Assembly (NCBI RefSeq): GCF_025751495.1
Contig: NZ_JAOWKZ010000005.1
Coordinates: 186,001-250,000 of the forward strand
DNA: 64,000 nucleotides
Direction: 5' to 3'
Origin: Albidovulum litorale
GTDB taxonomy: Bacteria; Pseudomonadota; Alphaproteobacteria; Rhodobacterales; Rhodobacteraceae
Position 1 is the stretch's first letter; every line of letters starts with the position of its first letter. Below the pieces are notes generated by a model, which saw only the letters and a list, made by a program, of their open reading frames with translations, made no database searches and had not been told where the DNA came from. Positions 46,783 through 55,502 of the stretch are shown piece by piece. Made by a program: the position numbers and the translations under genes.

Positions 46783-47657
46783 GCCCGCGCCCGACGCCAG
46801 AGCCACACCCCGACCACGATCATCGGCAATGACAGGAGCTGCCCCATCGACAGGCCGAAACCGCCCGCCTGCACCGCATATCCCATCGGGTTGTCCGGCG
46901 TGATGAACTGGGCATCTGCCTGTCGCACGAATTCAACGGCGAACCGCGAAAGCCCATAGCCGATCAGGAACATGCCGGTGATCAGACCGGGCGTTTTCAG
47001 TGCGCCGCGCCGGTAAAGGATGAACAGGACAAGGCCCAGAAGCAGCCCCTCCAGCCCCGCCTCGTAAAGCTGGCTCGGATGGCGGGCGCAGTCGCCGACG
47101 GGGATGCCCGCACAGGTCTGCGCCGTTTCGCCCGGAAAGATCACGCCCCAGGGCAGATCGGTCGGCCGCCCCCAAAGCTCGGCATTCACGAAATTGGCAA
47201 TCCGTCCGAAGAAGAGGCCGATAGGTGCCACCAACGCCAGCGCATCGGCGAGTTGAAGGCGCGGCACGTCGTGGCGACGGCAGAACCAGAGTCCGGCGAC
47301 AACGACGCCGAGAAACCCACCGTGAAAGGCCATGCCGCCCTGCCAGATCTGGATGATCTCACCCGGATTGGCGAGGAAATAACCGCGGTTATAGACGAAG
47401 ACATAGACCAGCCGCCCGCCCAGAATCACGCCGAGAATGATTGCGGTCAGCAGGTCGTCGATACGTTCGGGCGCGGTTGGAGCGGTGTCGTTCGGCCACA
47501 GCTTGGGGCGCCGCATCAGCCCCAGCACGATGCGCCACCCGGCGATGATGCCTGCCAGGTAGGCGAGCGCATACCAGCGCAACGTCAGCGTTATGCCGAA
47601 CAGGTCGATCGAAAATATGTCGTTCGAAATGTCGGGAAAGGGAATGGCAGCGTGCAT
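46779..47657 (-). CDS. lgt: Prolipoprotein diacylglyceryl transferase
   Basis: The 292-residue inner-membrane protein has about seven helices and the Lgt signature GRIANFVNAELWGRPT (about 163-178), with HGGFLGV earlier. It transfers diacylglyceryl to the Cys of lipoproteins, the first step of lipoprotein maturation. It heads the lgt-midA-pgeF operon. Confidence 0.96.
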   Translation of the reverse strand: MHAAIPFPDISNDIFSIDLFGITLTLRWYALAYLAGIIAGWRIVLGLMRRPKLWPNDTAPTAPERIDDLLTAIILGVILGGRLVYVFVYNRGYFLANPGEIIQIWQGGMAFHGGFLGVVVAGLWFCRRHDVPRLQLADALALVAPIGLFFGRIANFVNAELWGRPTDLPWGVIFPGETAQTCAGIPVGDCARHPSQLYEAGLEGLLLGLVLFILYRRGALKTPGLITGMFLIGYGLSRFAVEFVRQADAQFITPDNPMGYAVQAGGFGLSMGQLLSLPMIVVGVWLWRRARA

Positions 47658-47773
47658 GAACGTCTCCTTGCGCCCCTCTCAGAGCGCGCGGCCGCGACGA
47701 AGTCAACCTTGAGCTTTCGGACGCGTGCCCGCATATAGTCGACAACACGATTTTGCCTGGCAAGGAGGCACCG

Positions 47774-48022
47774 ATGAGCGGACCGAACAAGTTCCTCGAC
47801 GACATGTCGAAGCTGATGACCAATGCGATGGGCGTGGCCCAGGGCGCGCGGACCGAGGCCGAGACGGCGATGAAATCCTGGATGGACCGCTGGCTGGCCG
47901 ACCGCGATTTCGTGACGCGCGAGGAGTTCGACGCCGTCCGCGCCATGGCCCAGAAGGCGCGGGAAGAGAACGAGGCGCTGAAGGCCCGGATCGAGGCGCT
48001 GGAGAAGGGCAAGAAGGGCTGA
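47774..48022 (+). CDS. ubiK: UbiK/BMFP family accessory factor
   Basis: The 82-residue protein has the BMFP/YqiC pattern, with an N-terminal amphipathic helix (FLDDMSKLMTNAMG) and a C-terminal coiled coil (REENEALKARIEALEKG). UbiK aids ubiquinone synthesis by scaffolding. AAGGAGG lies 6 nt before the ATG. It is divergent from lgt. Confidence 0.9.
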   Translation: MSGPNKFLDDMSKLMTNAMGVAQGARTEAETAMKSWMDRWLADRDFVTREEFDAVRAMAQKAREENEALKARIEALEKGKKG

Positions 48023-48139
48023 CGACGGTCGGCTCGTGCCACACCCGTCACTAGCGCCGGGCGGCTGTCTATCCACAAGATTTTGTGGGAATTAACAAAA
48101 AATTGCTTTACAGGCCCTGTGTTCGCCTACACCATATCT

Positions 48140-48169
48140 GGTAAGGGCGGCGGTAACATCCGCCGTACC
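48140..48169 (+). promoter_or_regulatory. Structured leader hairpin upstream of the YbjN gene
   Basis: GGTA-AG-GGCGG and CCGCC-G-TACC fold into a 9-bp stem with a small bulge in the 200-bp leader of the YbjN gene. No known riboswitch is recognised. Confidence 0.25.
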
Positions 48170-48233
48170 TTGAGCGGGCACCTAAGCCTTGCGGGCTGCC
48201 ATCCACGCAAGGCCACAACCAGAGAGGCCGGGC

Positions 48234-48737
48234 ATGTCATTATCCGAGGACTTCCTGAACACCGAGGACCTGCATCCGATCGACATTGTCGAGACGCTGG
48301 CCGAACACCACGAATGGGATTTCGACCGGGTGACCGACGACCAGATCGCCATGGCGGTCGAGGGTCAGTGGCGGACCTATTCCATCACGCTGGCCTGGTC
48401 GGGCTATGACGAGACCCTGCGCCTGATCTGCACCTTTGAGATGGACCCGCCGGAGGAAACTATCCCGGCGCTTTATGAAGCTTTGAACCGGGCCAATGAC
48501 ATGGTCTGGTCCGGCGGTTTCACCTTCTGGCGCGAACAGCGACTGATGGTCTGGCGCTATGGGCTCGTGCTCAATGGCGGCCATGTTGCGGGCCCGGAGC
48601 AGATCGACCGGCTGATCGGCGAGGCGGTGACCTCTGCCGAACGCTTCTACCCGGCCTTCCAGCTCACCTGTTGGGGCGGTGAGAGCCCCGAGCGCGCCAT
48701 GGATGTGGCGATGACCCAGGCCTACGGGCGCGCGTAA
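48234..48737 (+). CDS. YbjN-domain protein
   Basis: The 167-residue protein has the YbjN-like pattern (SLSEDFLNTEDLHPIDIVE start, EQRLMVWRYGL middle), a fold related to secretion chaperones; function poorly known. The ATG at 48234 has GAGAGG upstream. Confidence 0.85.
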   Translation: MSLSEDFLNTEDLHPIDIVETLAEHHEWDFDRVTDDQIAMAVEGQWRTYSITLAWSGYDETLRLICTFEMDPPEETIPALYEALNRANDMVWSGGFTFWREQRLMVWRYGLVLNGGHVAGPEQIDRLIGEAVTSAERFYPAFQLTCWGGESPERAMDVAMTQAYGRA

Positions 48738-48743
48738 GGGGCC

Positions 48744-48778
48744 ATCCGGCGGCAGGGGCTTTCCCTCCGCCGCCGGAT
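48744..48778 (+). terminator. Terminator-like hairpin after the YbjN gene
   Basis: ATCCGGCGGC and GCCGCCGGAT make a perfect 10-bp stem; an inner AGGG/CCCT pair can extend it. No U-run follows. Confidence 0.55.
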
Positions 48779-48812
48779 CGCTAATCTGCCTCCCGCGACA
48801 GAGGAGGCCTTC

Positions 48813-49625
48813 ATGACTATGGATGACGTTCGCGACCGGGGGCTCGTGCTTCTGGGCTGCGGCAAGATGGGCTCGGCGATGCTGGCGGGCTGGCTGAAAG
48901 GCGGGCTGCCGCCCGGATCGGTCTGGGTGACGGACCCTTATCCCTCGGACTGGCTGAAGGCACAGGGCGTGCATCTGAATGAGGATCTGCCCGCCGCGCC
49001 TGCCATTGTGTTGATCGCGGTCAAGCCACAGATGATGACCGAGGCCTTGCCCGGCATCGCGGCTTTGGGTGGCGGGCGGACGCTGTTCCTGTCCGTTGCC
49101 GCCGGGACGACCATCGCGACCTACGAGGCGGTGCTGGGCGAGAGAACGCCCATCGTCCGCGCGATGCCCAATACACCCGCCGCCATCGCAAAGGGCATCA
49201 CTGCGATCACCGGCAATTCCAAGGCGACAGAGGCGCATCTGAAGCTCGCCGAGGCGCTTCTGTCTGCGGTCGGGCAGGTTGTAAGGTTGGAGGGAGAGCA
49301 TCAGATGGATGCGGTGACGGCGGTTTCAGGTTCCGGCCCCGCCTATGTCTTCCACCTGATTGAAACGCTGGCGGCGGCGGGAGAGGCCGAAGGCCTGCCC
49401 GCGCCGCTTGCCCTGAAACTGGCATGCGCGACGGTGGCCGGGGCGGGCGCTCTGGCCGAAGCGGCCGAAGAGGGGCCGGGGCAACTGAGGGTCAACGTGA
49501 CGTCGCCCGGGGGAACCACTGCCGCGGCCCTCGGCGTGCTGATGGATGAGGCGCGCGGGTTTCCGGCGCTGCTGAAAGAGGCGGTGCATGCGGCGGCCGA
49601 ACGGGGACGGGAACTGGGCAAATGA
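48813..49625 (+). CDS. proC: Pyrroline-5-carboxylate reductase
   Basis: The 270-residue enzyme makes proline from P5C with NADPH. It shows [15 protein letters not shown] (about 12-26), RAMPNTPA and the C-terminal PGGTTAAAL motif. GAGGAGG precedes the ATG. The csaA gene overlaps its end by 4 bp (ATGA). Confidence 0.96.
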   Translation: MTMDDVRDRGLVLLGCGKMGSAMLAGWLKGGLPPGSVWVTDPYPSDWLKAQGVHLNEDLPAAPAIVLIAVKPQMMTEALPGIAALGGGRTLFLSVAAGTTIATYEAVLGERTPIVRAMPNTPAAIAKGITAITGNSKATEAHLKLAEALLSAVGQVVRLEGEHQMDAVTAVSGSGPAYVFHLIETLAAAGEAEGLPAPLALKLACATVAGAGALAEAAEEGPGQLRVNVTSPGGTTAAALGVLMDEARGFPALLKEAVHAAAERGRELGK

Positions 49626-49957
49626 CGATCAGCTTTGATGACTTCCTGAAGGTCGATATCCGCGTCGGACGAATCACGCGGGCCGAACCTTTCCCCGAGG
49701 CGCGCAAACCCGCGATCAGGCTCTGGGTCGATTTCGGGCCCGAAATCGGCGAGCGGAAATCCTCGGCCCAGATCACCCGGCACTACCAGCCAGAGGAGCT
49801 GGTGGGACGGCAGGTGCTGGGCGTCGTCAATTTCCCGCCACGCCAGATCGGGCCGGTCATGTCCGAGGTTCTGGTGCTGGGGGTGCCGGATGCGGACGGC
49901 GAGGTCGTGCTGATCGGGCCGGGCCACGAGGTGCCGGAGGGCGGGCGGCTTTACTGA
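49622..49957 (+). CDS. csaA: CsaA-like tRNA-binding domain protein
   Basis: The 111-residue protein is a single tRNA-binding OB fold ([34 protein letters not shown]). CsaA acts as a secretion-related chaperone in some bacteria. It is coupled to proC through an ATGA overlap. Confidence 0.92.
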   Translation: MTISFDDFLKVDIRVGRITRAEPFPEARKPAIRLWVDFGPEIGERKSSAQITRHYQPEELVGRQVLGVVNFPPRQIGPVMSEVLVLGVPDADGEVVLIGPGHEVPEGGRLY

Positions 49958-50255
49958 TTTCGCCCTCGGCTTTGCCTCGGCCGACACGCCGGAGGACGTC
50001 CCGTCCCCCGTCCCCCCTGGGGAGTATTTTCGGACAGAAAGTGGGTAACGGGTTCTTAACTCTGTTCGGTGAGTATCCAAATTGCGGTACAGGCGGGAGC
50101 GCCGTTGACCGCGACAGGAAGTGCAGCCCGTCCCGAAACCGGGGCGGGCTGTCTCACTTTCTGTCCGAGAATACTCCCGCTGGAGGGAACCGAGGGGCTG
50201 CGCTTCTGGCGCAGGCACGACAGATGTCTTGGCGCCGTAAGGCGCCTCAATTGGA
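49958..50255. other. Intergenic region between csaA and tdk
   Basis: Apart from the inverted-repeat element at 50020-50178 these 298 bp have no supported feature. The genes on both sides are convergent, so terminators are expected; the element may serve. Confidence 0.5.
50020..50178. repeat. Element with 24-bp terminal inverted repeats
   Basis: GGGAGTATTTTCGGACAGAAAGTG (50020-50043) is inverted at 50155-50178 with one mismatch. The inner 111 bp hold a GC hairpin (CAGCCCG ... CGGGCTG) and no coding frame. The whole looks like a miniature inverted-repeat or REP-type element between csaA and tdk. Motif positions: key bases GAGTATT, CGGACAG. Confidence 0.8.
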
Positions 50256-50855
50256 TCAGGTCTGGTCGGAAGCAGGTCGGTCGCCGATCTCTTCCCGCCA
50301 GTGCCGCCGACAAAGTGACACATAGGTTTCATTGCCGCCGATCTGCACCTGCGCCCCGTCGCGCATCGCCTTGCCGTCGGAGCCGCGCCTGACGACCATC
50401 GTTGCTTTCTTGCCGCAATGGCAGATGGTGCGCACCTCGCGCATCTCGTCTGCGAGTGCCAGCAGGGCCGCCGAGCCGGGAAAAAGCTCGCCGCGGAAAT
50501 CGACGCGAAGTCCGTAACACATGACCGGAACGCCGAGATCGTCGACCGCGCGGGCCAGTTGCCAGACCTGTTCCTTGGTCAGGAACTGCGCCTCGTCGAG
50601 GAAGATGCAGTCGACCTGCCCCTGACCGAGCCGCGCGGCGATCGTGGCGAAGAGGTGGGTTTTGGTGTCATAGGTATCGGCCGCCTCGCCGATGCCGATG
50701 CGGCTGGCGATCCGGCCCGCGCCCGCCCGGTCGTCGAGCCGCGCGGTCAGAAGATAGGTGACCATGCCGCGTTCGCGGTAGTTGTGCGATGCCTGCAGAA
50801 GCAGCGTCGACTTGCCGGCGTTCATTGTCGAGTAGTGAAAGTAGAGCTTGGCCAT
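50256..50855 (-). CDS. tdk: Thymidine kinase
   Basis: The 199-residue class II thymidine kinase has the P-loop AGKSTLLLQ, FLDEAQFL, and the zinc site CHCGKKA with CRRHW at the end. It phosphorylates thymidine in salvage. A gene-free spacer lies upstream. Confidence 0.95.
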   Translation of the reverse strand: MAKLYFHYSTMNAGKSTLLLQASHNYRERGMVTYLLTARLDDRAGAGRIASRIGIGEAADTYDTKTHLFATIAARLGQGQVDCIFLDEAQFLTKEQVWQLARAVDDLGVPVMCYGLRVDFRGELFPGSAALLALADEMREVRTICHCGKKATMVVRRGSDGKAMRDGAQVQIGGNETYVSLCRRHWREEIGDRPASDQT

Positions 50856-51237
50856 GTCGCCTCATAGCGTCGCCCGCACCAAGCGCGCAAGGCAGTACCG
50901 GGGAAGCCCACCCAAGGCTTCCCCGGCCCGGCCGGTAACCCGAACGCAATGTGCCATCGTGGCCGGCCTTGGCCCCACGACGCATCCTACTCATGACCAA
51001 AAAAGGCTCGCCGCGCGGCTGCCGGTTTCCCGGCTCTGGCCCTCCCACCTGCCAGAAGCGCGACGAACCCCCACCAAAAACCGACGTCGGGTCGCCGGAA
51101 ACTCATACCCATCCCCAAACACGGGACGCTTTAGAAATGACAAATCGGGGCGGGGGGATTAATGGGAATGACAGGGTTGATTTCCCCCTCTGATGCGAAA
51201 ACGCTGAGGAAGAGGGTATGTGGTAGGGAGTTTGGTC
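50856..51237. other. Intergenic region between tdk and the HTH-like gene
   Basis: No gene, RNA or repeat is supported in these 382 bp. Promoters of the divergent flanking genes must lie here. Confidence 0.45.
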
Positions 51238-51696
51238 TTGTCCGGGACGGTCGGCAGCTACTTGAAGAAACACACCGAGGCACTGGTGAAGGATGTCGGC
51301 ATCGAGGCCGCGGCCGAACTCTGCGGCAAGTCGAAGGCAACGCTCGGGCGCTATTACTCGGCCGATGCCGACCATGCCGATAGGTTCATGCCGATAGATG
51401 TTGTCGCGGCACTGGAAGGGGCTTCGCGGTTTCCGCATGTGACGGCGGCCTTGGCCGATCTGCGCGGGATAACGCTGTCCTATGACGAGGATCGTCGCAA
51501 CGCCAAAGCCGGGGGCATCAATTCCGATGTCGTGGCGCTTTCCCAGCGGTTCGCGATGCTGATGGGCGAATACAACCAGTCGATCGAAGACGGTAAGATC
51601 TCGATCAACGAGGCCAAGCGCCTTCTGGCAGAGACGCTCGCGATCCAGAAAGTGCTGATCGACATGAAGCTGAGCCTCGAGCAGGAGGCCGGCTGA
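51238..51696 (+). CDS. Hypothetical protein with putative phage-type HTH
   Basis: The 152-residue protein has a possible HTH (GIEAAAELCGKSKATLGRYY, about 16-35), a middle region and a C-terminal helical tail (ETLAIQKVLIDMKLSLEQE). It may be a regulator; I do not recognise its family with confidence. Start codon is uncertain: a TTG at 51238 has AGGGAG 8 nt upstream and is preferred, a GTG lies at 51220. A strong terminator hairpin follows. Confidence 0.65.
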   Translation: MSGTVGSYLKKHTEALVKDVGIEAAAELCGKSKATLGRYYSADADHADRFMPIDVVAALEGASRFPHVTAALADLRGITLSYDEDRRNAKAGGINSDVVALSQRFAMLMGEYNQSIEDGKISINEAKRLLAETLAIQKVLIDMKLSLEQEAG

Positions 51697-51706
51697 ACCG
51701 GCCTCC
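51684..51706. terminator. Terminator hairpin shared by convergent genes
   Basis: GGAGGCCGG and CCGGCCTCC form a perfect 9-bp stem with a 5-nt loop that includes the stop codon; CCTT follows. The DEAD-helicase gene converges 9 bp beyond. Confidence 0.65.
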
Positions 51707-51714
51707 CCTTAGAC

Positions 51715-53004
51715 TCAAGCCGCCTTGGTGCGCTTCGGGCGACGCGAAGGGCGGCGGGCCGGGCGTTTCGGCTGGCCTTCCGGGCGCTGTTTCTGCCCAT
51801 GGGCGGCACCGCGACCCTGACGCTGGCCCTGCTTGGCCTTGGCGTCCTTGGCGGCGGCATTCGCCTCGGCCCCTGAAGGTGCGGTGCCGCCGATGACCGG
51901 GATCGCGGCTTTCATCACCTTTTCGATCGCCTTCAGATCGTTGAATTCGGCCGGGGCGCAGAAGGCCACGGCGCGGCCCGCCTTGCCCGCCCGCGCGGTG
52001 CGGCCGATGCGGTGGACATAGTTGTCGGGCACGTTCGGCAGGTCATAGTTGTAGACATGGCGCACGTCGGGAATGTCGATGCCACGCGCGGCGACATCGG
52101 TCGCGACCAGCACCTTGATCTTGCCGTCGCGGAAGGCCTGCAGGGTCCGTTCGCGCTGACCCTGGCTCTTGTTGCCATGGATCGCGCCGACATTGTGGCC
52201 CCAGCTTTCCAGCAATTTCATGAGCTTGTCTGAGCCGTGCTTGGTCCGGCCGAAGACCAGCGCCAGTTCGGAAGGGTGCTGGACGAGGTAGTCGTCGAGA
52301 AGCTTCGCCTTGTCGCCCTGATTGACGAAATGCACACCCTGCTCGATCTTCTCTGCCGCCTTGCCGGGGGGGGAGACCTGCACCCGGATCGGGTTGGTCA
52401 GGTAGCTTGCGGCAATCTCGTCCATCAGTTTCGGCATCGTCGCCGAGAAGAGCATGGTCTGACGTTCCGTCGGCAACAGCTTCGCAATCTTGCGCAGGGC
52501 GTGGATGAAACCAATGTCGAGCATCTGGTCGGCCTCGTCCAGCACCAGATAACGAACTTCGTTCAGTTTCACGGCCTTGCGGTCAAGAAGGTCGATCAGA
52601 CGACCCGGGGTTGCGACCAGAATATCAATGCCGGAAGACAGCCTTTGGGCCTGTGCGTTGGGGCTTGCCCCGCCGACGACGCGGAAGCTGCGGACGGGGG
52701 TGCCTGCGGTAAATTTCTGAAGGTTTTCAGTGATTTGCGTGGCCAGTTCGCGCGTCGGCGCAAGGATCAGGGCGCGGCAGGTCTTGGGGTTGGGGCGGCG
52801 GCCGATTTCCAGCAGTTTCGTCACGATCGGCAGGCCGAAGGCGGCGGTTTTGCCGGTGCCGGTCTGGGCAAGGCCCATCACGTCGCGGCCGTCGAGGGCA
52901 GCGGGGATCGCGCGGGTCTGGATCGGCGTCGGCTCGGTCAGGCCGATCTGGGAGAGGTTGGCGACGACACGTTTGTCGATGCCGAGTTCTTCGAAGTAAT
53001 TCAA
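51715..53004 (-). CDS. DEAD-box RNA helicase
   Basis: The protein of about 429 residues has all DEAD motifs: Q motif PTPIQTRAIP, AQTGTGKT, PTREL, TPGR, DEAD, SAT, and HRIGRTARAG, with a basic Lys/Arg tail typical of RhlE-type helicases. It unwinds structured RNA, often in the cold or in ribosome assembly. A TTG at 53004 with AGGA 7 nt upstream is preferred; an ATG at 53031 is the alternative. Confidence 0.93.
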   Translation of the reverse strand: MNYFEELGIDKRVVANLSQIGLTEPTPIQTRAIPAALDGRDVMGLAQTGTGKTAAFGLPIVTKLLEIGRRPNPKTCRALILAPTRELATQITENLQKFTAGTPVRSFRVVGGASPNAQAQRLSSGIDILVATPGRLIDLLDRKAVKLNEVRYLVLDEADQMLDIGFIHALRKIAKLLPTERQTMLFSATMPKLMDEIAASYLTNPIRVQVSPPGKAAEKIEQGVHFVNQGDKAKLLDDYLVQHPSELALVFGRTKHGSDKLMKLLESWGHNVGAIHGNKSQGQRERTLQAFRDGKIKVLVATDVAARGIDIPDVRHVYNYDLPNVPDNYVHRIGRTARAGKAGRAVAFCAPAEFNDLKAIEKVMKAAIPVIGGTAPSGAEANAAAKDAKAKQGQRQGRGAAHGQKQRPEGQPKRPARRPSRRPKRTKAA

Positions 53005-53381
53005 TGTCTTATCCTGTGGGTTCGGCCCCATCAATGGGCCGGAAAAGTCGGGTCACGCCGGGCGCGTTCGGGCGCGGCGTGGGCATCAGCGGGGTGCGGT
53101 TCGACGCGAACCGCAGGACCCCTGGCGTGACATGGGAACCGGTATCCGGGCCTCTGCCCCCATTATCGGGGAACGGCTGCTCACGCGGCAGCGGGCCGGT
53201 CGGACGGGGGGCAGATGAGGTATTTCGGACTATAAGTCAAGCGTCTGCAACGCGTCGGCATCCTGTCGGCAAAACGTATGGCAAAGGCGCACGCCCCGTT
53301 CAGCTTTTGGTGAGCCTGTCTGGAACTCCACCCGCGCCGCTTTTATGCTGGGCGGAACGCGAAACGGGACATGAGGCGGGA
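53005..53381. other. Divergent intergenic region with a strong hairpin
   Basis: The spacer between the helicase and lipoprotein genes has no gene. It contains the dyad TGCGGTTC-GACGC-GAACCGCA (53095-53115), flanked by GGGG and CCCC runs that lengthen the stem. In helicase genes, leader hairpins can mediate cold or autoregulation; unproven here. Confidence 0.5.
53095..53115. promoter_or_regulatory. Inverted repeat in the helicase leader
   Basis: Perfect 8-bp arms TGCGGTTC / GAACCGCA around a 5-nt loop, 91 bp upstream of the chosen helicase start. Could be an attenuator or an operator. Confidence 0.4.
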
Positions 53382-53948
53382 ATGAGACTCTGGGCAAGCT
53401 TACTGGCGCTGATCGTGCTGCTTGCGGCCTGCGCCAAAGCGCCGGAGGTGGCGAGCCGCGATCAGGTTGCGGACCTCGCGGCTGGCATCCGCGCATTGGG
53501 GCCGGGGGTCGATCCGGAGGAGGCCGCGCGGGCCGCCGAGATTGCCTATTCCTGGTCGGCGCATCTGGCGCGGGAATATGAGATCGTTGACCCGCCTTTG
53601 GTCCACAACACCAAGGTCAATATGGGGCTGAAGCCACGCGGGCTCTGCTGGCACTGGGCCGAGGATATGGAAAAGCGGCTGAAGCAGGAGAACTTCCAGA
53701 CATTGGAAGTGCAGCGCGCCATCGCCACGCCGGAATTCCTTGGCATCGACCATTCGACGGCTTTGGTCAGCCTGCCAGGGGGCACGATCTATGACGGCAT
53801 GGTGCTGGACCCCTGGCGGAACGGCGGCAAGCTCTTCTGGTCGCCGACCGTGGCCGACACCCGCTACAACTGGCGCCCTCAGGCCGAGGTCCATGCCGAG
53901 AAGCGGCGCGAGATGGTGGCACGGGGCGAGATTGCGGTTGGGGGGTGA
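53382..53948 (+). CDS. Putative lipoprotein
   Basis: The 188-residue protein begins with a lipoprotein signal (MRLWASLLALIVLLAACAK; LAAC lipobox with Cys at about 17) and continues with a conserved core (LKPRGLCWHWAEDM, EFLGIDHSTALVS, GMVLDPWRNGGKLFW). I do not recognise a named family. Lgt (46779) would modify it. The ATG at 53382 follows GGCGGGA. Confidence 0.8.
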   Translation: MRLWASLLALIVLLAACAKAPEVASRDQVADLAAGIRALGPGVDPEEAARAAEIAYSWSAHLAREYEIVDPPLVHNTKVNMGLKPRGLCWHWAEDMEKRLKQENFQTLEVQRAIATPEFLGIDHSTALVSLPGGTIYDGMVLDPWRNGGKLFWSPTVADTRYNWRPQAEVHAEKRREMVARGEIAVGG

Positions 53949-53950
53949 TA

Positions 53951-53985
53951 TTGCGTTATATACAATGTTACGCTATATATGACGC
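53951..53985 (+). promoter_or_regulatory. Promoter and overlapping dyad of the toxin-antitoxin genes
   Basis: TTGCGT (53951-53956), 17 bp, TATATA (53974-53979) form a good sigma-70 promoter ending 6 bp before the toxin ATG, so the mRNA should be leaderless. Arms GCGTTATATA (53953-53962) and its near-inverse TATATGACGC (53976-53985) overlap it and are a likely autoregulation site. Confidence 0.6.
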
Positions 53986-54408
53986 ATGCGACTTGTCCTC
54001 GATACCAATGTCATCGTCGCGGGCACTCGCAGCCGGACGGGGGCGAGCAATCCGCTTCTGATCGCCGGATTCCGGGGCGGCTTTCGCTGGTGCTGTTCGG
54101 TGCCGCTCTTCTATGAATATGAAGACGTGCTGAACCGGGCCGAGTTCCTGCTGGAGACCGGGATCACGCGGAATGAGATCGGGGCGTTCCTGACCGACAT
54201 TGCGGGGACGGTCACGCCGGTCGACCTGCATTTCCTCTGGCGACCGCAACTGCGCGACCCTGGAGATGAGATGGTGCTGGAAACGGCGGTCAACGCGCGG
54301 GCCGTCGCCATCGTGACGCATAATGCGCGGGATTTCGGGGCGGCGCCGGGCCGGTTCGGGATCGAAGTCCTGAGCCCGGCGGAGGCCTTGAGAAGGATCG
54401 TGACATGA
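53986..54408 (+). CDS. PIN-domain toxin
   Basis: The 140-residue protein is a PIN nuclease of the type II toxin-antitoxin class: LVLDTNVIVAGT (Asp6), the acidic residue near YEYEDVL, RDPGDEMVLE and HNARDF supply the acidic Mg site. It would cut RNA. The ATG has no ribosome site and lies right after the predicted transcription start. It overlaps the antitoxin gene by 4 bp, toxin first. Confidence 0.87.
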   Translation: MRLVLDTNVIVAGTRSRTGASNPLLIAGFRGGFRWCCSVPLFYEYEDVLNRAEFLLETGITRNEIGAFLTDIAGTVTPVDLHFLWRPQLRDPGDEMVLETAVNARAVAIVTHNARDFGAAPGRFGIEVLSPAEALRRIVT

Positions 54409-54626
54409 CCGCACCGAAAGCACGGGTATCGCTGAACCTGCCGCAATCGCTGAAAGCGGCGGCGGAGGATTTCGCGATGCGCGAAGGCGTATCGCTGAAC
54501 CAGTTCATCGCGCTGGCCTTGGCCGAGAAAGTCGGTGCGGCGCGGGCGGCGGATTTCTTCACCGAACGTGGTCAGGGCGCGGATGCGGCACGCGCCGTGG
54601 CTTGGCTGGAGGGACGGCCGGGGTAA
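54405..54626 (+). CDS. Ribbon-helix-helix antitoxin (HicB/CopG-like)
   Basis: The 73-residue protein has an RHH DNA-binding fold (VSLNLPQSLKAAAEDFA, EGVSLNQFIALALAEKV), matching antitoxins of the HicB C-terminal/CopG kind. It should neutralise the PIN toxin and bind the dyad over the promoter. Coupled to it by an ATGA overlap. Confidence 0.87.
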   Translation: MTAPKARVSLNLPQSLKAAAEDFAMREGVSLNQFIALALAEKVGAARAADFFTERGQGADAARAVAWLEGRPG

Positions 54627-54816
54627 GTCGGTAAAAGTAGATGATCCGGTGGGTTCGCACGGAACCAACCTGTCTCCGGCTTGCTGCTGTCCCTCGGTCG
54701 TGCCGCAGCGCAGCGCCCTCTCGCCGGGCTTCAGCCCGTCAATAATGTCCCGCTTGCCGCTCCGCAGGCGGCGCTATATCTCTCGGGCGTTTGAATGCGG
54801 GCGGCGGAAGCGGGCC

Positions 54817-55413
54817 ATGCGGTGTTTGTGGATGCTCGCCGTGGCGCTGGCCGGGGCGCTGATGCTGCCGGGTGCGGGCCGTGCCGCCGAGCAGGAATGC
54901 CGCGCCAACCTCAACGGTGTCGAGGTGGCGATCCGCTATGACCGCAAGGCCGAGGTCTATTCCTCGTTCCGTGAAAAGCGCCTGACCCGCCGCAAGACCT
55001 GCCCCGGTGCGGTGGTGATCGCCTATATGGTGCCGGGCCTGACCGAGGCCGAACGCGCGGTCTTTTGCGCGGTCTATGACAAGAAGAGCGATGAGTACCG
55101 CACCGTGGCCGAGGGCAGGCGCGACGCCTATGGCCGCTGCGCCCAGCCCTCGCGCGCCTGCCGGATCGTCAATGCGACGAAGGACGAGGTGGTGCAGATC
55201 GGCTCGGTCGGTGTCGGCGCGATGGCGCGCGGCGTGACGTCGGTGCGCGATCAGGCTGGGGTGCTGGTGCTGACCGGGCAGGCGAGCGCGCTGGCGGCAC
55301 TTCTCACCGAAACCGGCACCGCCGTTGCGGCGACGCTGAATGCGCCGGGCGTGCTGGCCGGGGCGGCGGCGAGTGTGGTCGTGGTCGGCGGGGCGGTCTA
55401 TGTCTGCCGCTGA
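54817..55413 (+). CDS. Small secreted protein of unknown function
   Basis: The 198-residue protein has a signal peptide (about 1-22, ending GRAAE) and six or so Cys, with a final membrane-like segment (ASVVVVGGAVYVCR). I do not recognise it. The ATG at 54817 has GGAAG upstream; the frame is open far upstream but without coding signs. Confidence 0.7.
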   Translation: MRCLWMLAVALAGALMLPGAGRAAEQECRANLNGVEVAIRYDRKAEVYSSFREKRLTRRKTCPGAVVIAYMVPGLTEAERAVFCAVYDKKSDEYRTVAEGRRDAYGRCAQPSRACRIVNATKDEVVQIGSVGVGAMARGVTSVRDQAGVLVLTGQASALAALLTETGTAVAATLNAPGVLAGAAASVVVVGGAVYVCR

Positions 55414-55502
55414 GGGCGGGGCGTGACGCGCTGAAACCGGGATGTGCGCTGGCGGCTTCGTGGTAGAGTGCCGATGTCGATATCGGGGGGCCCCTTTCCA
55501 CC

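Noticed and set aside
48083-48233. Signal recognition particle RNA or a known riboswitch upstream of the YbjN gene
   Set aside because: The leader can fold, but it lacks the GGAAG/AGCAG-type SRP loop and any consensus of riboswitches I know.
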